Below are positions 28,882 through 38,402 of a DNA stretch of 64,000 bases, piece by piece. Source of the stretch: Acidobacteriota bacterium (lineage in GTDB: Bacteria > Acidobacteriota > Terriglobia > Acidiferrales > UBA7541). Position numbers and translations under genes: made by a program. Location of the stretch: positions 21,299-85,298 of the forward strand of contig JAKAOH010000001.1 in NCBI GenBank assembly GCA_021812285.1, written 5' to 3'. Within the stretch, counting starts at the first letter, position 1. Each line of letters opens with the position of its first letter. The notes beneath the pieces were generated by a model that was not told where the DNA came from, did no database searches, and worked only from the letters and a program-made list of their open reading frames with translations.

Positions 28882-30261
28882 GTGGTCAGACTTTTCCATG
28901 TGTACTATCCGACGCGCACGTTGATTCTGCTGGGCGGAGAGGCGATTCTCGCTCTCGGCGCCTTTCTGCTGGCCACGCTTCTCTGCTTCGGTTCGACGCA
29001 CTTCTATTCGGCGCTGGCGATGAACAGCGGGTTTTACAAGATTCTGTCGATCACCGGGCTGGCCATCCTGTGCCTTTACTATTTCGACCTGTACGATTTG
29101 CACCGGCTGCTGATCCCCGGGGAATCCTTTTTCCGGCTGTTCGCGGGGCTGGGAACGCTTTCCATTCTGCTGGCGTTTTTCGGCTACCTGTTTCCGCAAT
29201 TCATGCTGGGGCGGCAGGTGTACGTTGCCGGGCTGCTGATCCTGACGCTTTATCTGCTCGCGTGGCGAACTCTCTATTCATGGCTGCTGCACAAGCCGTA
29301 CCTGAGCGAGCGAGTGTATGTTCTTGGCAGCGGACCGAGCGCGAGCCGGTTGGTGGACACGCTGCGGCGGCACAACAGCCTAGGAATGGAAGTGGTGGGC
29401 TGGGCGGGAGCGACGGCGACCGGAGCGCTCGATCGGGAGAGTTTGGGCGCCGCGCTCGATGAACTGAGGCAGAAAGGTGCGGTGGACCGCGTGATCGTGG
29501 CGATGCCCGACCGGCGGAACGTGATGCCGGTGAGGGAACTGCTCGATCTGCGGTTGAGCGGCGTCACGGTGGAAGACTCGACGGCGCTGGAGGAGAAGCT
29601 GACCGGAAGGATCGAGATTCGGAGCCTCACCCCCAGTTGGCTGATTTTTTCCGACGGATTCCGTTTGAAGGCGGGCGTGCTCGCTGCGAGAAGAGCGATT
29701 TCCCTAGCCGTATCGCTCACCGCACTGATCCTTACGCTGCCACTCGTTCCCGTCATCGCGGCCGCCGTCAAGCTGTCTTCCGCGGGCCCGGTGTTTTACC
29801 GTCAGAAACGCGTGGGGCGCAACGGAGTGGTGTTTGACTGCTACAAATTCCGCACGATGCGCGCCGACGCCGAGGCGGATACTGGGCCGACTTGGGCTTG
29901 CGATGACGATCCACGCATTACGCGAGTGGGACATTACCTTCGTAAGATGCGGTTGGATGAAATCCCGCAACTGTGGAACGTCCTACGCGGCGACATGAGC
30001 TTTGTTGGTCCGCGCCCGGAACGACCGGAATTTGTCGAATGGTTGAGCAGAGAAATTCCCTACTACACCATGCGGCACGTCGTTCTACCCGGCATTACGG
30101 GCTGGGCTCAGGTGAACTATCCCTACGGCGCATCGCTTGAGGAATCGAAGGAAAAGCTGTGCTACGACCTGTACTACGTGAAGAATATGTCGATTGCTTT
30201 CGACCTGTTAATCATGTTCCAGACGCTGAAGATAGCTTTCCTGGGAAGGGGAAGCCGGTGA
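28882..30261 (+). CDS. Undecaprenyl-phosphate sugar phosphotransferase (EpsB/WbaP-like)
   Basis: GPVFYRQKRVGRNGVVFDCYKFRTMRADAEADTGPTWACDDDPRITRVGHYLRKMRLDEIPQLWNVLRGDMSFVGPRPERPEF. Confidence 0.95.
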   Translation: MVRLFHVYYPTRTLILLGGEAILALGAFLLATLLCFGSTHFYSALAMNSGFYKILSITGLAILCLYYFDLYDLHRLLIPGESFFRLFAGLGTLSILLAFFGYLFPQFMLGRQVYVAGLLILTLYLLAWRTLYSWLLHKPYLSERVYVLGSGPSASRLVDTLRRHNSLGMEVVGWAGATATGALDRESLGAALDELRQKGAVDRVIVAMPDRRNVMPVRELLDLRLSGVTVEDSTALEEKLTGRIEIRSLTPSWLIFSDGFRLKAGVLAARRAISLAVSLTALILTLPLVPVIAAAVKLSSAGPVFYRQKRVGRNGVVFDCYKFRTMRADAEADTGPTWACDDDPRITRVGHYLRKMRLDEIPQLWNVLRGDMSFVGPRPERPEFVEWLSREIPYYTMRHVVLPGITGWAQVNYPYGASLEESKEKLCYDLYYVKNMSIAFDLLIMFQTLKIAFLGRGSR

Positions 30262-31649
30262 GAAACGAAATGGCGATGCCGGGAACCGTAGTGCGGCCTT
30301 CTGCACTCTGCCTTCCTTCTCTTTCGGAGCCGCGATGGAGCCTGGGATTCCTTGGGCTTCTTCTCTATCTCTTTGTGGAATACACCAGTCTTCCCGACAT
30401 GTACCCCGTCCTCAGCCCTTTGCACACGGGCAAAATCGTGGTCGGGATAGCGCTTCTGGGCTATTTGCTTGCGCCTCGTTCGCGGGCCGCGCTTGCCAAG
30501 GACGCTGGATTTATCGATACGGCGATGCTGCTGCTGGTGTTCTCCGTTTCTGTTTCCACCCTATTCAACGCTGGCCGACAAGGCATCTGGAGCGGACTCT
30601 CCGACGTACTGAAATGGATCGTGATCTATTTCCTCGTCTCTCGCATTCTCGCCAGCCGCTGGCGCCTGCGCGGATTCCTGTTCCTCCTCTTTCTCCTGAA
30701 CCTAAAACTGGCGCAATTCGCCGTTCGCTCTTATATCAGCGGACGGGAAGCGGGCTTTTCCGGCATGGAGATCATCAAGCTGGGAGGCGCGTCGGGCGGT
30801 TCCACCGCATTCTTCGGGAATGCGGCTGATTTCGGGCTGGCGATGTGCGTTGTCTGGGGCCTCGCTTGGGCCTTGTTCTTCCGCAAAGGCAACAGACTCT
30901 TCTGGCAGTTGTTCCTCGCTGTCTGTTTCTTTGGATTCTTGCTGGCCATCCTTGTTTCCGGATCGCGGGGAGCAGTTGTGGGAGCAGCCGCAATCGTGCT
31001 CGCCGCTATAATCCGCACTCCTAAGAAGACTGGAGCAATTCTGCTCTTGATGTTGTTCGTGGCTTCCCTCTTGTTTGTGTTGCCGGGAGCCAACAAGACG
31101 CGATTCCAGCACGCCTTGCATTGGCGGCAAGACAAGGATGCTTACAGCCGGATCATGCTGTGGAAAGCCGGCCTGCACATGTGGGCGGATCACCCAATGT
31201 TTGGTGTCGGGCCATATGAGTTCGGACACGTGTTCGTTGCCAGTCCACTCTACGTGTCCTGGAGCCCGTATGGCACCGCCGCGCACGCGGCCCACAGCCT
31301 CTACATCGAGGCGATCGCGGAACTGGGTTCGGCAGGCACGCTCCTGCTTCTGACATCTGTCCTCATATTTTTCCGCCTGAACGCAAAAACCCGCGCCTGG
31401 GCGCTCGCTCACGACCGGGACGGTCGACGAAGTTGGGATTATTGCCTGGCGGCGGGACTGGATTTGGCGATGGTGGGGTATCTGGTCAGTGGAGCGTTTC
31501 TCGCTGTTCTCTACTATCCGCATTTGTGGATCTTGTTAGGGTTGGGTGTCGCCTCCCATCGCGTTTGCTGCGTCGCCCAGCCATCGGAGCAGCCGGTCCT
31601 TCCGCGGCGGGGCCTGCAGGCAAAACGGCCCGTTACTGCGGCCCTATAG
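30258..31649 (+). CDS. O-antigen ligase/polymerase family membrane protein
   Basis: Multi-TM, VSGSRGAVVGAAAIVLA, MLWKAGLHMWADHPMFGVGPYEF, AAHSLYIEAIAELG; GTG start at 30258. Confidence 0.88.
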   Translation: MRNEMAMPGTVVRPSALCLPSLSEPRWSLGFLGLLLYLFVEYTSLPDMYPVLSPLHTGKIVVGIALLGYLLAPRSRAALAKDAGFIDTAMLLLVFSVSVSTLFNAGRQGIWSGLSDVLKWIVIYFLVSRILASRWRLRGFLFLLFLLNLKLAQFAVRSYISGREAGFSGMEIIKLGGASGGSTAFFGNAADFGLAMCVVWGLAWALFFRKGNRLFWQLFLAVCFFGFLLAILVSGSRGAVVGAAAIVLAAIIRTPKKTGAILLLMLFVASLLFVLPGANKTRFQHALHWRQDKDAYSRIMLWKAGLHMWADHPMFGVGPYEFGHVFVASPLYVSWSPYGTAAHAAHSLYIEAIAELGSAGTLLLLTSVLIFFRLNAKTRAWALAHDRDGRRSWDYCLAAGLDLAMVGYLVSGAFLAVLYYPHLWILLGLGVASHRVCCVAQPSEQPVLPRRGLQAKRPVTAAL

Positions 31650-31655
31650 GAGAAG

Positions 31656-32921
31656 TTGGTCATGCTGCGGTTCGTCCCACCTGCCGGCACGCCGCTTGAG
31701 GTCATGGATATCCTGCACGCTTGGAAAGCAAGCGTCTCCGCCAAAGGAAAAGAGAAAGATTCGCTCGAAGCCCTCGGTGCGCGTCTGAGAGTTCGCCACA
31801 TTCTCGGGGCTTCCTCTGGGCGTGCCGCACTCTGGCTCGTGCTGAAAGCCCTTCACCGCCTGCGGCCCGAAAGGAACGTGGTCGCTCTTCCTGCGTACAC
31901 CTGTTTTTCAGTGGCGGCATCCGTCGTGCGAGCGGGACTGAAGTTGCATCCGCTGGAGATGGATCCCGCGACCCTTGATGCTGACACTTCCGGCCTCGAT
32001 ACTCTGCCGAGGGACAAACTACTCTGTATTCTGACGTCAAACCTCTTCGGCTTTGTGAACGACGTTTCACTTTACAAGAGAATTGCCGGAGAAACCGGCG
32101 CCTTTCTCGTCGACAACGCGGCCCAGGCGCTCGGCGCCGCGCGTGCGGGGAATCTTGCCGGAACTGCCGGGGACGTCGGTATCTACAGTTTCGGTCGCGG
32201 CAAGGCTCTTGCAGCGATGGAGGGCGGGGCGATCGTCACGAATAAGGATGAACTCGCACGGGCGCTGAGGGAAGAGCAGAGTCAGCTTCGAAATTCATCC
32301 TTGCTTCACAGAGCGTGGCTTCTCGTGGAACTCTTTGCCTATTCCGCGTTACTTCCCCCTCGCCTCTACTGGATTGCCGAGGGCATGCCATTTCTGAAGC
32401 TGGGAACCACCGAATTCGATACCGGATTCCCCGTGCATTCCCTCGATTCCCTGTCTGGCAAACTGATCGTCCATCTTCTCGATCGCCTGGGGGAAATCAA
32501 CCAAATACGGTGTGCGAATGCGGCGCGCATCACTGAGGCATTGGACGGATACGGCGCGTTGAGGTTCCCGCAGCCGGCGCCCGAGTGCCAGCCCACGATG
32601 GTTCGCCTGCCCGTAATTGCACGCGACGAAAGCACGCGAACGCGGGCCGTCATTCGCCTTCGTCAAGCGGGAATTGGCGCCACCGCATTCTATCCAAGTG
32701 CAATCTGCGACATTCCGGGGATTGAGCGTTACCTGGCGATTGGCAATTGTCACCGAAAAAAGGCGGAGCGCCTGTCACGAACGTTGTTCACGCTTCCGGT
32801 GCATCCTTTCGTCGAGCAGCGGGACATCGAGCGGATCATCGACATTCTCGGAGCATTGCAGGTTGACCGCGCGCCGGAAGATGTCGGCTGCCAGGAAAAT
32901 CTTTCCGCCAAGAGGGCCTAG
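31656..32921 (+). CDS. DegT/DnrJ/EryC1/StrS family aminotransferase
   Basis: SSGRAALWLVLKAL, ALPAYTCFSVAASVVRAG, FLVDNAAQALGA, IYSFGRGKALAAMEGGAIV. Confidence 0.87.
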   Translation: MVMLRFVPPAGTPLEVMDILHAWKASVSAKGKEKDSLEALGARLRVRHILGASSGRAALWLVLKALHRLRPERNVVALPAYTCFSVAASVVRAGLKLHPLEMDPATLDADTSGLDTLPRDKLLCILTSNLFGFVNDVSLYKRIAGETGAFLVDNAAQALGAARAGNLAGTAGDVGIYSFGRGKALAAMEGGAIVTNKDELARALREEQSQLRNSSLLHRAWLLVELFAYSALLPPRLYWIAEGMPFLKLGTTEFDTGFPVHSLDSLSGKLIVHLLDRLGEINQIRCANAARITEALDGYGALRFPQPAPECQPTMVRLPVIARDESTRTRAVIRLRQAGIGATAFYPSAICDIPGIERYLAIGNCHRKKAERLSRTLFTLPVHPFVEQRDIERIIDILGALQVDRAPEDVGCQENLSAKRA

Positions 32922-32951
32922 CTTGATGGTCGGTATTGAGATGGGGAACGT

Positions 32952-34283
32952 ATGAAGGCTTCTGCAAAGAGGGTGCTGATCGTCGCGCACGATTTTCCGC
33001 CGTACCGCACGAGCGGAGTCTATCGGATGACCGGCCTGACGAAATATCTGTTCCCTCTGGGCTGGACTCCGAGCGTGTTAGCTGCTGACAGACGGGGAGG
33101 TACGAAGGACCCGAGCCTGCTCCGCAGAGTGCCGTCACAAATGGAGGTTGTCCGTGCGGCGGCGCCGCGTCTTGCCTTCTGGGAGGGGCCCACCGCGCGA
33201 GCGCTGAAAAGTATGGGCGCGCTGGCTCCGCGAAATAATGGCCACCGGGAGCGAAAAGGTGATGCGTGGTTGAGGAAAGCAGGCGACTTCCTCCGGTCCT
33301 GCGTCTATTTTCCCGACGAAGCGGTGTCGTGGGTTCCCTTCGCCCTCGCGAAGGCCATCGGTATGCACCACCGGCGGCGCTTCGAAGTGATCTATAGCAG
33401 CGGGCCGCCGCGTTCAAGCGCGGTAATCGGCTTCCTGCTGCGGTTCACCCTCCGCATTCCTTGGGTCATGGAATTCAGGGATCCCTGGTATCCCTCACTG
33501 CGGCCGTTGCGGCAACGATTCGAAGCGAAGTTACAGAACCTGCTGTTGAAGCATGCCGATGCCGTGGTTGTGTTGACCGACGGACATGCGCGGGAACTTC
33601 AAACCGCATGGGGAGTTCCAGCCGAAAAGCTCACCGTGATTCGCAACGGCTTTGACGAGAACGATTTCAGCGACGAGCCGGAACCTGAATCTGAAGTGCT
33701 GCCCGGGGAATATTTTCACCTGTCGCATTTCGGCACGATCTACGAGGGCAACAGCGGGAACTTCTTCCCCGCGTTGAAGGAACTCGCGGCCGAACGCCCC
33801 GACCTGACGCGCCATCTGCGTGTGAATATCATCGGATTTCCGGACGAGGAAGTCTCCCGCCATTTGAACGATCCCCAACTGCAACCCCATGTCCGGAGGC
33901 GGGGATTCGTCCCACACCAGGAAGCTCTTCAAATCATGCGGGCAACCGATTGTCTATTGCTCTTCTGGGCCGACCCAAATTTTTCCCGCATGGCCGTGGC
34001 AGGCAAGACCTACGAATACTTGCGAATCGGGCGGCCGATTCTAGCGGTAACGAGCAATGGCGAGATGCAACAACTGATCGAGGCGAGCAAGGCGGGCTGG
34101 GTAGCGCGCCCAGGCGACACGGCGGGAATCAAGCGGATACTGCAGTCTTTGCTCTGCGGATTCGAGGCCGAAGGCCGGCGCGCACGGACGACGCGGCCTG
34201 AATTCGCTTCGCAATTTCGCTACGACAACCTGGCAAACAAGCTGGCGTGTGTTTTCGACAAGGTGACGAAGCATGCTGCGTGA
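32952..34283 (+). CDS. Glycosyltransferase family 4 protein
   Basis: MKASAKRVLIVAHDFPPYRTSGVYRMTGLTKYL; WVMEFRDPW; LTVIRNGFDENDF; GKTYEYLRIGRPILAV. Confidence 0.9.
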   Translation: MKASAKRVLIVAHDFPPYRTSGVYRMTGLTKYLFPLGWTPSVLAADRRGGTKDPSLLRRVPSQMEVVRAAAPRLAFWEGPTARALKSMGALAPRNNGHRERKGDAWLRKAGDFLRSCVYFPDEAVSWVPFALAKAIGMHHRRRFEVIYSSGPPRSSAVIGFLLRFTLRIPWVMEFRDPWYPSLRPLRQRFEAKLQNLLLKHADAVVVLTDGHARELQTAWGVPAEKLTVIRNGFDENDFSDEPEPESEVLPGEYFHLSHFGTIYEGNSGNFFPALKELAAERPDLTRHLRVNIIGFPDEEVSRHLNDPQLQPHVRRRGFVPHQEALQIMRATDCLLLFWADPNFSRMAVAGKTYEYLRIGRPILAVTSNGEMQQLIEASKAGWVARPGDTAGIKRILQSLLCGFEAEGRRARTTRPEFASQFRYDNLANKLACVFDKVTKHAA

Positions 34284-35301
34284 CGTGCGCAGGGCTCTCC
34301 ATGTCCTCGTGGCCGCAACGCTCTACTATTCGGGCGTTCTTGCCCTGATGCGGTTCTTCCGCCGCCGATGGCTTCACGAGAACGGAACCTACGTGCTCGG
34401 GTTCCATCGAGTTCTCCCCGAAAGCGAAAAGCGGAGCTCGAATTCGCTGCCCGGCATGATTCTCGGCGAAGCCGTATTCGTGGAACTTATCGATTATTTG
34501 CAGAAGCGAATGCAATTCATCGCCCTCGAGACACTCATGAAAGACAGCCTCGGCTCGGGCAATCCTGAAAAACCACCCTGCCTGATCACGTTCGACGACG
34601 CCTGGATCGACACCGGCGCCAGAGCGGTGCCCTTACTGAGGCAAAGACAGGCGCCAGCAGCCTTGTTTGTCCCGACAGGCCTAGTTGGCAAGCAGGAAGG
34701 TTTCTGGGTCGAGCAATTGGTTGGCGCATGGAAGGATCCCACTTCGCGAGCGCGGCTCGCCCCACTCATCGAGCGCGTGCCTCTCACAAAAGGTCGGGAC
34801 GGTGAAATCAATGAGATCGTTCAATGGCTACTGCACATGCCGGCCCAAAACCGTCAATCCGTCCTTGAAGGGGTGCTGCCTCCGGGCAGTCAAAACGGCC
34901 ACGGCAACGTCGACGCAATCATGAGTTGGGAGCAACTGGCGAGGATCAAGGATCAGGGCATCGAGATCGGCGGCCACACAGTCACTCACCCCTTACTCAC
35001 GTATGAGGACGACGAGACGGTGAACGGTGAATTGCGAATCGGCAAGCAGGCGCTGGAACAGAAGCTCGGCACACACGTCCTGGCCTTCGCGTATCCCAAT
35101 GGGGATGTGAACCGGCACGTGCGCGAGCGCGTGATACAGACGGGTTACGCGTGCGCGTTCACAACCGAGCCGCGTTGCCACGGAGAAAATGGCGACAAGT
35201 ACCTAATCCCGCGATTCATGCTCCACGACGGAAATGTCACCGGACTGCGCGGAAAATTTTCCCCGGCGATGTTGAATCTGACGCTTGCGGGCTGGGCCTG
35301 A
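34273..35301 (+). CDS. Polysaccharide deacetylase family protein
   Basis: YVLGFHRVLPE, LITFDDAWIDTGARAVPLLRQRQAPAALFVPTG, EIGGHTVTHPLLTY, LAFAYPNGD. Confidence 0.92.
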   Translation: MLRDVRRALHVLVAATLYYSGVLALMRFFRRRWLHENGTYVLGFHRVLPESEKRSSNSLPGMILGEAVFVELIDYLQKRMQFIALETLMKDSLGSGNPEKPPCLITFDDAWIDTGARAVPLLRQRQAPAALFVPTGLVGKQEGFWVEQLVGAWKDPTSRARLAPLIERVPLTKGRDGEINEIVQWLLHMPAQNRQSVLEGVLPPGSQNGHGNVDAIMSWEQLARIKDQGIEIGGHTVTHPLLTYEDDETVNGELRIGKQALEQKLGTHVLAFAYPNGDVNRHVRERVIQTGYACAFTTEPRCHGENGDKYLIPRFMLHDGNVTGLRGKFSPAMLNLTLAGWA

Positions 35302-35305
35302 GCCA

Positions 35306-36550
35306 ATGACGAGCAGCGCAAACCAGAATGTCCTGATCACCGACGGCGACCAACGCGCCAGCCTCGCGGTTGTGCGTTCGCTCGGCCGGGCTGGCATTCC
35401 GGCCACGGTCGGCAGCAGTCTGCCGGAAAGCCTTGCCGGAAGTTCGAAGTATTGCGCGGGAAGATTGCAATATCCCTCACCAGCCGAGCGGACGGAAGAC
35501 TTCCTGGCCTCTATCGAACGGGAAGTATCGAGCGGCCGTTATGCCGTCCTGCTCCCGATGAGCGATATCACCGTTCGCCTGGTCGCCCGGATGCGAGACT
35601 CCTTGTCCCGGTTCGCATGCGTGCCGTTTCCTTCCGAGGAGCGCGTGATCGCCGCGCAGGACAAGAGATCCCTGCTCCTGCTTGCGAAAAAACTCTCCAT
35701 TTCTATTCCCGAAACCCTCTTCGCAATCGGGGATGAAATCGCGAAAGAGGCTTCGCGAGATCTGACGTACCCGGTCGTAATCAAGCCGCGGTTTTCCCGT
35801 TATCAGCGGAACGGTAAATGGGTTTCCGGCGATGTGCAATACGCCTGGGACCCGGCGGACCTGCTCCGGAAATATGAAGCCGCGCATGCGCGCGTGCCGT
35901 GTCCGCTGGTGCAGGAAAAGATCGAAGGGGAGGGTCGCGGAGTCTTTTTGCTGGTGTGGAATGGCGAACTCAAAGCGGCCTTCTGTCACCGCCGCCTGCG
36001 CGAGAAGCCCCCCTGGGGAGGGCCGAGCGTCTATCGGGAGAGCATCGCGTTCGACGAAGAAATGGTGAAGAAATCGCTGCGCCTGCTCCAGGCGATCGGC
36101 TGGCAGGGACCGGCGATGGTCGAGTTCAAAGTCGACAACCGCGATGGTCAGTCGAAGCTGATGGAAGTCAACGGGCGGTTCTGGGGTTCCCTGCAACTCG
36201 CGATCGACGCGGGCATGAATTTCCCGTTGTTGCTTTTCCGGCTGGCGACCGGAGAGGACGTGCCGACGCAGTTCGATTACAAAGTGGGAGTAAAGAGCCG
36301 CTGGTTGCTGGGGGACCTCGACCACTTGCTGATCCGGCTCACGCATCGCACCGGAGGCAATGGTTTGGTGGACGACGGCGTCTCCCGCCTCCGCGCTTGC
36401 CGCAATTTTCTGAAGTTTTACGAACGGAACACACGCTACGAGGTATTCCGGTGGGAGGACCGGGGCCCCGGATGGCGGGAATGCAAAACCTACATCCGCG
36501 ATCTGCTCCGGTCGGGGGGAAATCGGAAGGAGACCATCCGTGCGCATTAG
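35306..36550 (+). CDS. ATP-grasp domain protein (carboxylate-amine ligase-like)
   Basis: NVLITDGDQRASLAVVRSLGRAGIPATVGSS; YPVVIKPRFSRYQRNGKW; PCPLVQEKIEGEGRGVFLL; LMEVNGRFWGSLQLAIDAG. Confidence 0.92.
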   Translation: MTSSANQNVLITDGDQRASLAVVRSLGRAGIPATVGSSLPESLAGSSKYCAGRLQYPSPAERTEDFLASIEREVSSGRYAVLLPMSDITVRLVARMRDSLSRFACVPFPSEERVIAAQDKRSLLLLAKKLSISIPETLFAIGDEIAKEASRDLTYPVVIKPRFSRYQRNGKWVSGDVQYAWDPADLLRKYEAAHARVPCPLVQEKIEGEGRGVFLLVWNGELKAAFCHRRLREKPPWGGPSVYRESIAFDEEMVKKSLRLLQAIGWQGPAMVEFKVDNRDGQSKLMEVNGRFWGSLQLAIDAGMNFPLLLFRLATGEDVPTQFDYKVGVKSRWLLGDLDHLLIRLTHRTGGNGLVDDGVSRLRACRNFLKFYERNTRYEVFRWEDRGPGWRECKTYIRDLLRSGGNRKETIRAH

Positions 36551-37283
36551 GGGTGCCATCCACATGCATTCCACCTTTTCCCACGATGGCACACTGTCCG
36601 TGGCGGAACTGGCGGCGTTGTATCGGCGAAACAACTACCAGTTCATCGCGATCACCGAACATGCCGAAGATCTTGACCACCGAAGGGCGGAATGCCTGCT
36701 CGATCAATGTCGCGAGCATTCCCGCGACCGCCTGTGCGTGATTCCGGGGGCTGAGTTCAGTTGCGGAGAATTCCATATTTTGGGAATCGGAGTTGTAACG
36801 GCGGAGCGGCAGGCAGATGCGATCACGGCGGCGGAGACGATTCACAGCCATGGTGGAATGGCCGTTCTGGCACACCCAAAGCGTTTCGGGTGGAAATGTC
36901 CGACCGAAATCCTGCGCGCGGTGGATGCCGTGGAGATCTGGAACGTGGAATACGACGGCAGATTTCTGCCCTCCACGCAGGCAGCCGAGGCCTATGCCGC
37001 GATGAAGCGGGCGCAGCCGCCGCTGTTGGCCGTTGCGGGCCATGACTTGCATCGCATGGCCTCGTTCTACGACGTCGCTTTGGTGATGGACGTGGGCGAG
37101 CCGTCGGCAGCGGCCATCCTGAGCAATCTGCGCCAGGGCCGCTACGCGATCGAGAGCCGTTTCTTCCGCTCTGGTCCGGACGGCCGGATTTCAAAGCCCC
37201 GCTCCGCATTTTTGCGAATTCTGAGCGGGCAACTGCGCAAAATGCGCCAGGCCCGATCGCTAATCGAAGAGTTGCTGTCATGA
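36540..37283 (+). CDS. PHP domain metal-dependent phosphoesterase-like protein
   Basis: RGAIHMHSTFSHDGTLSVAEL, FIAITEHAED, VIPGAEFSC, VLAHPKRFG, AVAGHDLHR. Confidence 0.93.
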   Translation: MRIRGAIHMHSTFSHDGTLSVAELAALYRRNNYQFIAITEHAEDLDHRRAECLLDQCREHSRDRLCVIPGAEFSCGEFHILGIGVVTAERQADAITAAETIHSHGGMAVLAHPKRFGWKCPTEILRAVDAVEIWNVEYDGRFLPSTQAAEAYAAMKRAQPPLLAVAGHDLHRMASFYDVALVMDVGEPSAAAILSNLRQGRYAIESRFFRSGPDGRISKPRSAFLRILSGQLRKMRQARSLIEELLS

Positions 37284-38398
37284 ACCGGTTCACGATTTTG
37301 CACACGATCGAAACTGCCGGCCCTGGCGGCGCGGAAACCGTACTCTACCAACTGGCGGCGAAGCTCGATCGGAATCGGTTCCGTTCCGTCGTGCTGCTGC
37401 CGCGGGGAGGCTGGTTGTCGGAGCGCCTGGAGGAAGCCGGAATTTCGGTCTATTTTGTCGATTCGAATCACTGGTACGATTTTCGCGTGCCTCGCGCGAT
37501 GCATGAGCTGATTCGGCGCGAGCGCATCGACCTGATCCACTCCCACTTGCCCACGCAGAATTTTTACAGTTGTCTCGCCGGCTCGCTCGCGGGCCGGAAG
37601 ACGGTGGTCACCTACCACGGCGCCATCGAGCTGGATCATTCGGGCGGATGGAAGGAAACGATTCGCCTCGCCGGCGTGCGTCATCTTGCGGATGCGGTCG
37701 TTGTCGTTTGCAATTACGTAGGCCGCTTGCTCCTTGAAGCGCGCTTCTCACCGGAAAAAATAATCCGGATCTACAACGGCATCAACATAGATCGGTTCCG
37801 CGTGACGGCCCCAGGACGCCTGCGCAGGGAACTGAACCTTCCCGCCGACACTAGGCTCGTGGGCTGCGTCGCGAATCTGCGGGAGAGCAAGGGGCACGCG
37901 TTCCTGATCCAATCAGCGCGGATGGTGATCGATCGCTACCCCGATACCCATTTCGTGGCCGTGGGAGATATCGATCCGGACATCGGCCGGCCGCTCTTTG
38001 CTCTCGTCAACGAGCTTCAGCTATGGGACCGTTTCCATTTCCTCGGATTCCGCCGCGACGTTCCCGAAATCCTAGGCGAACTCGACGTGTTCGTTCTCCC
38101 CTCGATGAGTGAAGGTTTCCCGCTCGTTGCGCTCGAAGCCATGGCGGCGGGCAGGCCCGTGGTGGCCACACAATGCGGCGGACCGGCAGAGGTGGTCGAG
38201 GATGGTATCACGGGCAGGATAATTCCGCCCGGTGACGCCGACGCGATTGCGGGTGCGGTGATGGAACTGCTCGCGAACCGCGAGTTGGCCGCGGTGCTGG
38301 CGCGACGAGGCCAGGCGAAAGTGGAATCCGCCTTCACGCTCGAAAAGATGGTGGGTGAGTACGAGACGCTTTACCAACGCCTGTTGGAAGCGGTGTAG
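37280..38398 (+). CDS. Glycosyltransferase family 4 protein
   Basis: MNRFTILHTIETAGPGGAETVLYQLA; IIRIYNGINIDRFR; VLPSMSEGFPLVALEAMAAGRPVVATQCGGPAEVV. Confidence 0.94.
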   Translation: MNRFTILHTIETAGPGGAETVLYQLAAKLDRNRFRSVVLLPRGGWLSERLEEAGISVYFVDSNHWYDFRVPRAMHELIRRERIDLIHSHLPTQNFYSCLAGSLAGRKTVVTYHGAIELDHSGGWKETIRLAGVRHLADAVVVVCNYVGRLLLEARFSPEKIIRIYNGINIDRFRVTAPGRLRRELNLPADTRLVGCVANLRESKGHAFLIQSARMVIDRYPDTHFVAVGDIDPDIGRPLFALVNELQLWDRFHFLGFRRDVPEILGELDVFVLPSMSEGFPLVALEAMAAGRPVVATQCGGPAEVVEDGITGRIIPPGDADAIAGAVMELLANRELAAVLARRGQAKVESAFTLEKMVGEYETLYQRLLEAV

Positions 38399-38402
38399 CA
38401 CC

